A stretch of 26,756 nt of DNA from NCBI GenBank assembly GCA_035997045.1, contig DASYIY010000009.1, forward strand, positions 1 through 26,756. The letters are read 5' to 3'. Below are positions 22,118 to 26,756 of the stretch, in pieces. The translations under genes were made by a program, and so were the position numbers. The notes beneath the pieces were generated by a model that saw nothing but the letters and a program-made list of their open reading frames with translations, did no database searches and had not been told where the DNA came from. Numbering within the stretch: position 1 is the first letter of the stretch; each line of letters begins with the position of its first letter. The stretch comes from VRUE01 sp035997045. GTDB lineage: Bacteria > Actinomycetota > Thermoleophilia > Solirubrobacterales > 70-9.

Positions 22118-23227
22118 ATGGCATCGACAACTGACGCCGTCCTCGCTTTTCTCCTAGCCGCCGCGATCGCCTGGCTGCTGGTTCCCTATGCCGAGCGCCT
22201 CGCGTTCGGGATCGGCGCGATCGACATGCCGAAGGAGCGCGGCCTGCACGACCGGCCGATGCCGCGCCTCTCCGGGTTGGCGATTTTTGCCGGGATCGAG
22301 GTCGCCGGCTGGATCTGGTTGCCCGGCGACGGCGAGAGCCGCTCGATCCTGCTCGGCGCGGCGGCGATTGCCGCGGTTGGTGTAATCGACGACGTGCGCG
22401 GCCTGCCCGCCCTGCCGAAGCTGCTCGGGCAGGTGGGGGCGGCGTTGATCCCGGTCCTTGGCGGCGTCCGCGTCGACAACCTCACCTTGCCCTTCGTCGG
22501 CGGCTTCGAACTCGGCTGGCTCGCCTACCCGCTGACCGTGCTCGGGATCGTTGCCGTGGTCAACGTGATCAATTTCATCGACGGCGTCGACGGCCTCGCC
22601 GCCGGCGTCTGCACGATCGCCGCGATCGCCCTGGCGGTGATCGCCCTCTCGCTGGAGCGCAACGCTGCCGGCGTGCTGGCGGCCTTGACCGCCGGCGGCG
22701 CCCTCGGCTTCCTCCGTCACGGCTTCCCGCCCGCCTCCAGCTTCATGGGCGACACCGGCTCCAATCTGCTCGGCTACCTGCTCGCCGTCGCCTCGGTCCA
22801 GGGAGCGCTGAAGACCAACGCCGTCGTCGCCCTCGCCTTCCCGCTGGTGATTCTCGCCGTGCCGATCCTCGACACTAGCTTTGTCGTCGCCAAGCGGCTC
22901 AAGTACCGCCAGCCGATCTACCAGGCCGACAGCTGGCACTTCCATCACCGCATGGCCAACATCGGCTTCTCGCAGCGCCGCACGCTGGCCTATCTCTACG
23001 GTTGGACCCTGGCGCTGGCTGGGTTGGCGCTGGCGCTGCGCTTCGTCCCCTACAGCGACGATCACGGCCACTTCAACGCGCTCTGGACCGCGGTGATCGT
23101 CGCCTTTGGCCTGGTCGCGCTCGCCTCCAGCGTCTATCTGATCTACGTGCTCGAGATCCTCAAGCTGCGGCGCGGCAGGCTCAACCCCGAAACCGGCGAA
23201 ATCGAAGCGATCGAACTCGAGGAATAA
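22118..23227 (+). CDS. wecA: Undecaprenyl-phosphate GlcNAc-1-phosphate transferase, WecA/TagO family
   Basis: This polytopic enzyme of the MraY/WecA superfamily loads a sugar-1-phosphate from a UDP-sugar onto undecaprenyl or decaprenyl phosphate. It is the first step of cell-wall teichoic acid, arabinogalactan or O-antigen-type polymers. The 369-residue chain has about ten or eleven helices and the cytoplasmic catalytic motifs: GVIDDVRGL near 88-96, NVINFIDGVDGLAAG near 149-163, FMGDTGSN near 209-216, and the HFHHRM His cluster near 274-279 typical of WecA rather than MraY. The ATG has no SD. Its place just before the atp operon is conserved in actinobacteria. The sugar is GlcNAc by family convention and is not proven here. 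Confidence 0.93.
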   Translation: MASTTDAVLAFLLAAAIAWLLVPYAERLAFGIGAIDMPKERGLHDRPMPRLSGLAIFAGIEVAGWIWLPGDGESRSILLGAAAIAAVGVIDDVRGLPALPKLLGQVGAALIPVLGGVRVDNLTLPFVGGFELGWLAYPLTVLGIVAVVNVINFIDGVDGLAAGVCTIAAIALAVIALSLERNAAGVLAALTAGGALGFLRHGFPPASSFMGDTGSNLLGYLLAVASVQGALKTNAVVALAFPLVILAVPILDTSFVVAKRLKYRQPIYQADSWHFHHRMANIGFSQRRTLAYLYGWTLALAGLALALRFVPYSDDHGHFNALWTAVIVAFGLVALASSVYLIYVLEILKLRRGRLNPETGEIEAIELEE

Positions 23228-23315
23228 TCGCCCGCAAGTAGCGAGATGAGTTAGTGACAGGTTGTAACAAGCCTCACGAACTGGCTCTAGAAAGCGGATC
23301 GTCGGCCGTTTCGGA

Positions 23316-23353
23316 TATAGTCGGCAGTCCGCCCGCCTTCCAAAAGACGGGCG
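23316..23353 (+). promoter_or_regulatory. atp operon -10 box and 5'-leader hairpin
   Basis: TATAGT (23316-23321) is a good -10; initiation would fall near 23328. The transcript would then begin almost directly with an inverted repeat CGCCCG (23330-23335) / CGGGCG (23348-23353), a 6-bp stem with a 12-nt loop, followed by AATTTT and the atpI ATG at 23360. No SD is visible. The hairpin could act in mRNA stability or translational control, or be a weak terminator of wecA readthrough. Confidence 0.45.
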
Positions 23354-23359
23354 AATTTT

Positions 23360-23734
23360 ATGTCTCCTCCCAAGTACGTCGACCTACTGGTCCTTGCCGC
23401 TGCACTCGCCGTTTTTCTGCTCGGCGGGCTGCCCATGCTCGGATACGCGGTCGGCGCGGCTGCATGGCTGGCCCAGCGCGGGATCCAGACGATCGCCACC
23501 CGCCGCGCCAACGTCGAACTCGCCGCCGGCAACCGCCAGAAAGCGATGGGGATAGTCGCCGCGACCACACTCGGCCGGGTCTGGCTGATGGCGACGGTGG
23601 TGCTGCTCGTCGGCCTGTCTGACCGCGAAGCCGGACTCGCCTCGGCAGTCCTCGTCCTTGCTCTCTTCACCGTCTCCTTCGCCGCCTCGGGGATCGCCCA
23701 CCTCGTCAGCGAACCGGAGGCCGGCAAAGCATGA
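23360..23734 (+). CDS. atpI: AtpI-like small membrane protein of the ATP synthase operon
   Basis: This 124-residue protein has four hydrophobic segments (about 8-25, 26-42, 65-85 and 88-112). The central basic loop RRANVELAAGNRQKA lies between the second and third. Sequence identity to AtpI is not obvious, and the call rests on size, topology and position directly before atpB with an ATGA overlap. AtpI-type proteins assist c-ring assembly or ion supply. The ATG at 23360 is chosen because the alternative frame starting at 23254 belongs to another reading frame and runs through the promoter. Confidence 0.65.
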   Translation: MSPPKYVDLLVLAAALAVFLLGGLPMLGYAVGAAAWLAQRGIQTIATRRANVELAAGNRQKAMGIVAATTLGRVWLMATVVLLVGLSDREAGLASAVLVLALFTVSFAASGIAHLVSEPEAGKA

Positions 23735-24639
23735 AGACCAAAACCAAGGTGCTGATCGGGCTCGGCGTCTACTTCGCTATCGCGATCCTGATGCTGCTGA
23801 TCTTCGGCAGCTCCGGCAAACTCGAATCCTTCCAGCCGCAGAACGAGTTCAAGCTCGAACCGTGGGTCTCGATCCACCTCGGCAGCCTCGACCTCAGCAT
23901 CAACAAGGCGGTGCTCTACCTGGTCCTGGCCAGCGCCCTGACGATCTTCACGATGGTCTGGATCAGCCGCCGGATGGCGCAGAAGCCGAACCGGGTGCAG
24001 ACTGCGATCGAAGTCGCCTACGACCTGACCAAGAACAACATCACCGGCGGCAACCTCGACGGCGCCACCGCGGTGCGCTGGTTCCCTTTTCTCGCCGCCC
24101 TCTTCTTCTGGATCTGGTTCTCGAACATGATCGGCTTCATTCCGCTGCCGACCAACACCGAGCACGAGATCACCATCTTCGGCCTGGAAATCCCGGCCTT
24201 CGCGATCTACGCGGCCACGGCCAACATCTCGATCCCGCTGGTGCTGACCCTGGTCGTCTGGGTCTCCTACCACGTCGAAGGGATCCGCTCCAAGGGCTTC
24301 ATTCCTTACTTCGCCAGCTGGCTGCCCCCGGGGCTGGAGGAGATGAACCCGATTGGCAAGGGGGCGATTTTCATCATCGAGGTGATCTCGCACTTCGTGC
24401 GGCTGATCTCGCTCTCAGTGCGTCTCTTCGCCAACATCCTCGCCGGCCACCTGCTGCTGCTCTTCATGGGTGGCGGGCTCGCCGTTCTGCTCGGCATCGC
24501 CGCCCTCGGGGCACTGACGTTCCCCATGGCGTTCGCATTCTTCATCTTCGAGGTGGGTCTGGTCGCGACGCTTCAGGCGTTTATCTTCTCGACCCTCACC
24601 GCGATCTACATCGGCGGAGCCACCTCCGCAAGTCACTAG
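23731..24639 (+). CDS. atpB: F0F1 ATP synthase subunit a
   Basis: This 302-residue membrane subunit forms the proton half-channels against the c-ring. Five or six helices are seen. The essential arginine lies in the conserved SLSVRLFANILAGH stretch near residues 228-241, and EVGLVATLQAFIFSTLTAIYI near the C-terminus is also family-typical. The extended N-terminal part carries an extracytoplasmic PQNEFKLEPWVSIHLG segment. The ATG overlaps the atpI stop. Confidence 0.96.
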   Translation: MKTKTKVLIGLGVYFAIAILMLLIFGSSGKLESFQPQNEFKLEPWVSIHLGSLDLSINKAVLYLVLASALTIFTMVWISRRMAQKPNRVQTAIEVAYDLTKNNITGGNLDGATAVRWFPFLAALFFWIWFSNMIGFIPLPTNTEHEITIFGLEIPAFAIYAATANISIPLVLTLVVWVSYHVEGIRSKGFIPYFASWLPPGLEEMNPIGKGAIFIIEVISHFVRLISLSVRLFANILAGHLLLLFMGGGLAVLLGIAALGALTFPMAFAFFIFEVGLVATLQAFIFSTLTAIYIGGATSASH

Positions 24640-24658
24640 AAAAGGAGCGCTGTTTCAA

Positions 24659-24925
24659 ATGGATCTGTCCCCTGTAGCCGCCGCGATCTCCGACGAAGGG
24701 ATCGAATCGGCCGGTAAGGCGATCGCCCTCGGCGTCGGTGCCGGCCTTGGTTCGATTGGCGCCGGTATCGGCATTGGCTTCATCTTCGGCAAGGAGATCG
24801 AGTCGGTCGCCCGCCAGCCCGAGATGAAAGACGAGCTGCAGAGCATCCGCTGGCTCGGCTTCGCCCTGACCGAGGCCGTCGCCTTCTACACCTTCATTTT
24901 TGGCCTGATCGCCTTCTTCCTCTAG
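24659..24925 (+). CDS. atpE: F0F1 ATP synthase subunit c
   Basis: This 88-residue double-helix hairpin forms the rotating ring. A Gly-rich first helix (GVGAGLGSIGAGIGIG, 25-40) leads to the polar loop with ARQPE at 51-55 that contacts gamma/epsilon, then the second helix with ion-binding E72 in ALTEAVAFY. E72 is followed by Ala, and no Gln stands at the first-helix position used by Na+-type rings, so proton coupling is expected. AAAGGAG precedes the ATG. Confidence 0.97.
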   Translation: MDLSPVAAAISDEGIESAGKAIALGVGAGLGSIGAGIGIGFIFGKEIESVARQPEMKDELQSIRWLGFALTEAVAFYTFIFGLIAFFL

Positions 24926-24929
24926 GTCG

Positions 24930-25523
24930 ATGATCGGCGTTCTCGGCTACATATCCGCCGCGCTCCCGCTTGCCGCTGAGAGCGGCAAGGAAGAAGGCGG
25001 CAGCTTCCTGGTCTCACCGGGCCTCGGCCTGATGATCTGGACGCTGGTCCTCTTTCTCTTCACGATGTGGGTGCTGAGCAAGGTCGCCTTCCCGAAGATC
25101 CAGGAAGCGCTCGACAAACGCGCCAAGACGATCAGCGAGTCGATTGAGGCGGCGGAACGCCAGCGCAAGGAGTCCGACGAACTGCTCGCCGAGTACCGCG
25201 AGCGCCTCAGCGAGGCCCGCGAGCAGGCTGACGACATCATGGCCCGCGCCCGCAAAGCCGCCGATACGGCGGAATCGGAGGCAAAAGCGGAGGGCAACGC
25301 GAAGCGCGAGGAGCTGGTCGCAGCCGCCACCCGCGACATCGAAGCCGAGACCCGGCGCTCGCTGCAGCAGATCCGCAAGGAGGTTGCCGACCTGACCGTG
25401 CTGGCGACCGAGAAGGTCACCCGCAAGTCGCTCAACGAGGCCGACCAGCGTCGCCTGGTCGAGGAGGCGCTGAGCGAGGTCGATTTCTCTGCCCTATCGG
25501 GAGCGGAGGAGTCGAGGAACTAA
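24930..25523 (+). CDS. atpF: F0F1 ATP synthase subunit b
   Basis: This 197-residue stator subunit has one transmembrane helix at about 28-50 (LGLMIWTLVLFLFTMWVL), then a long charged helix rich in Glu, Arg and Ala that dimerises and reaches delta at the top of F1. About 27 residues precede the membrane helix, including a hydrophobic stretch (GVLGYISAALPLAA), more than in E. coli. It lies 4 nt after atpE, with only a weak AGG before the ATG. Confidence 0.95.
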   Translation: MIGVLGYISAALPLAAESGKEEGGSFLVSPGLGLMIWTLVLFLFTMWVLSKVAFPKIQEALDKRAKTISESIEAAERQRKESDELLAEYRERLSEAREQADDIMARARKAADTAESEAKAEGNAKREELVAAATRDIEAETRRSLQQIRKEVADLTVLATEKVTRKSLNEADQRRLVEEALSEVDFSALSGAEESRN

Positions 25524-26056
25524 TGGCGGAGGCAGCTCGCGTATACGCCGAGGCCCTTTTCGATGTGGCCAAGGAGAAGGGCAAGCTCGACCCGGTTCGC
25601 GGCGAGCTGGCCCAGTTCGCCGACGCGCTCGACGGCGATCACGAGCTGCAGGTCTTTTTCTTCAGCCCCTACTTCTCCACAGCGGAGAAGGTGGCGGGCC
25701 TGAAGCGTGCCGTCAGCGACGCCGATCAGGAGCTGCTCAACTTCCTCGAGCTGCTGATCGAGAAGGGGCGGATGCAGGAGGTATTTCGCATCCGCCGCCA
25801 GCTCGACGAGCTCTGGAAGCAGGAGAACCGGCGCATCGACGTGACCGTGACCAGCGCGGTCGAGCTCGACCGCGCGGTGGTCGAGAAAGTCGGCGAGGAG
25901 ATCGAGCGACAGACCGGCCAGAAAGTAGAGCTGGCCAGCCGCGTCGATGGTGAGATCATCGGCGGCATCGTCCTGCAGGTCGGCAACATGGTCCTCGACG
26001 CGAGCATCCGCAGTCGCTTGGACAAACTTCGAAAGAGCGTCGCCCAAGCGGCGTAA
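25523..26056 (+). CDS. atpH: F0F1 ATP synthase subunit delta
   Basis: This 177-residue protein (OSCP/delta family) joins F1 to the b stalk. Recognisable features are the N-terminal AARVYAEALFDVAKEKG, the helical bundle to ~105, and the C-terminal LASRVDGEIIGGIVLQVGNMVLDASIRSRLDKLRK, the most conserved part of the family. It overlaps the atpF stop by one nucleotide (TAATG). It is a free delta protein and not the b-delta fusion found in mycobacteria. Confidence 0.95.
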   Translation: MAEAARVYAEALFDVAKEKGKLDPVRGELAQFADALDGDHELQVFFFSPYFSTAEKVAGLKRAVSDADQELLNFLELLIEKGRMQEVFRIRRQLDELWKQENRRIDVTVTSAVELDRAVVEKVGEEIERQTGQKVELASRVDGEIIGGIVLQVGNMVLDASIRSRLDKLRKSVAQAA

Positions 26057-26070
26057 GGAGGCAGAACGCA

Positions 26071-26756
26071 GTGGAGATCAAGCCCGACGAGATTGCATCG
26101 ATCCTTCGCGAGAGGATCGAGGGACTGGACACCGGCAGCGCCGACCTCTCCGAGGTCGGCACCGTGCTGTCCGTAGCTGACGGAATCGCCCGCATCCACG
26201 GCCTGGAGAAGTGCATGGCGCTGGAGATGCTGGAGCTTCCGCACGGCGTCACCGGCCTCGCGCTCAACCTCGAGTCCGACAACGTCGGCGCCGTGCTCTT
26301 CGGCGAGTGGGACAAGGTGGTCGAGGGCGACACGGTCAAGCGCACCGGCCACCTGCTGCGGATCCCGGTCGGCGAGGAGCTGCTCGGCCGCATGGTCGAC
26401 CCGCTCGGCCGCCCGCTCGACGACAAAGGCGAGATCGCCACGACGCAGACCCGCCCGGCCGAGTTCAAGGCCCCCGGCGTGGTCCAGCGCCAGCCGGTCA
26501 CCGAACCGGTTCAGACCGGGCTGATGTCGATCGACGGGATGATCCCGATCGGCCGTGGTCAGCGAGAGCTGATTATCGGCGACCGCCAGACCGGCAAGAC
26601 GGCGATCGCGATCGACACGATCATCAACAACCGCGACAAGGACATGATCTGCATTTACGTCGCGATCGGGCAGAAGATGTCGACCGTCGTCCAGCTCAAG
26701 CAGGTGCTGGAGGAGAACGGCGCGATGGAGAACACGATCATCGTCGCCGCCCCCGC
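26071..26756 (+). CDS. atpA: F0F1 ATP synthase subunit alpha (3' truncated by the window edge)
   Basis: The frame is open to the end of the window, giving 228 complete codons of about 510-550. It starts at GTG 26071 with AAGGAGG nine nt upstream, reading MEIKPDEIASILRERI, a typical alpha N-terminus. The beta-barrel domain includes VADGIARIHGLE. The nucleotide-binding domain begins with the Walker A GDRQTGKTA near residues 170-178. Alpha forms the non-catalytic nucleotide sites of F1. The remaining atp genes (gamma, beta, epsilon) are expected just beyond the edge. Confidence 0.97.
   Translation, partial: MEIKPDEIASILRERIEGLDTGSADLSEVGTVLSVADGIARIHGLEKCMALEMLELPHGVTGLALNLESDNVGAVLFGEWDKVVEGDTVKRTGHLLRIPVGEELLGRMVDPLGRPLDDKGEIATTQTRPAEFKAPGVVQRQPVTEPVQTGLMSIDGMIPIGRGQRELIIGDRQTGKTAIAIDTIINNRDKDMICIYVAIGQKMSTVVQLKQVLEENGAMENTIIVAAP

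Noticed and set aside
23254..23622. 122-codon frame starting upstream of atpI
   Set aside because: Different frame from the membrane protein, crosses the promoter and becomes Arg-rich nonsense.
1..26756. CRISPR arrays, tRNA/rRNA genes, insertion sequences or attachment sites
   Set aside because: No regularly spaced repeats, no tRNA-like cloverleaf and no transposase or integrase frame could be recognised by eye.

Overview
The window is GC-rich, gene-dense bacterial chromosome. It most likely comes from a high-GC actinobacterium, perhaps Thermoleophilia/Solirubrobacterales; the class-level guess is inference. Support comes from the housekeeping order rpmE - DUF1385 - prfA - prmC - tsaC - (insert) - glyA-like - (insert) - wecA - atpI-B-E-F-H-A, which resembles the actinobacterial arrangement I know from Streptomyces. 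Frequent GTG/TTG starts and many start codons with no Shine-Dalgarno (SD) but a -10 box 6-9 nt upstream fit the same picture. No tRNA, rRNA, CRISPR array or insertion sequence was seen.

Layout. 0-2.7 kb: an ETF-ubiquinone oxidoreductase that lacks one iron-sulfur cysteine, then a DMT-type transporter. 2.7-6.85 kb: a tightly overlapping three-gene envelope-sugar operon made of a DegT-type aminotransferase, a single-chain fusion of an NAD-dependent sugar epimerase/dehydratase with an MGDG-synthase-like glycosyltransferase and a C-terminal membrane anchor, and a NodB-type deacetylase. 7.0-8.6 kb: an alpha/beta hydrolase with an Asp nucleophile and no visible catalytic His, divergent from a TetR regulator with a palindrome between them. 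8.5-10.06 kb: a membrane GGDEF protein. 10.1-14.5 kb: rpmE, a DUF1385 membrane protein, an NTF2-like gene on the other strand, then prfA-prmC-tsaC with 4-nt overlaps. 14.5-16.9 kb: a GntR/YtrA-type regulator with a palindromic promoter, followed by two MlaE/YrbE permeases with no ATPase or MCE protein nearby. 16.9-17.6 kb: a secreted lysyl-oxidase-like protein on the opposite strand.

17.7-20.9 kb: a divergent serine hydroxymethyltransferase (SHMT) paralogue, followed by a 624-residue protein that joins a HEPN-like N-terminal half (R170-x4-H175) to a PduX-like GHMP kinase. This pair is the best candidate for an undescribed system. Its codon use looks less GC-biased than its surroundings. 21.1-23.2 kb: a DUF354 glycosyltransferase-like protein and WecA/TagO. 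23.3 kb to the end: the ATP synthase operon, cut inside atpA.

Two themes link the genes. The first is envelope glycan and lipid work: the aminotransferase/epimerase-GT/deacetylase operon, DUF354, WecA and the MlaE permeases. The second is core translation and energy: rpmE, prfA, prmC, tsaC and the atp genes. Accessory genes appear to have been inserted into the conserved tsaC-glyA-wecA stretch.
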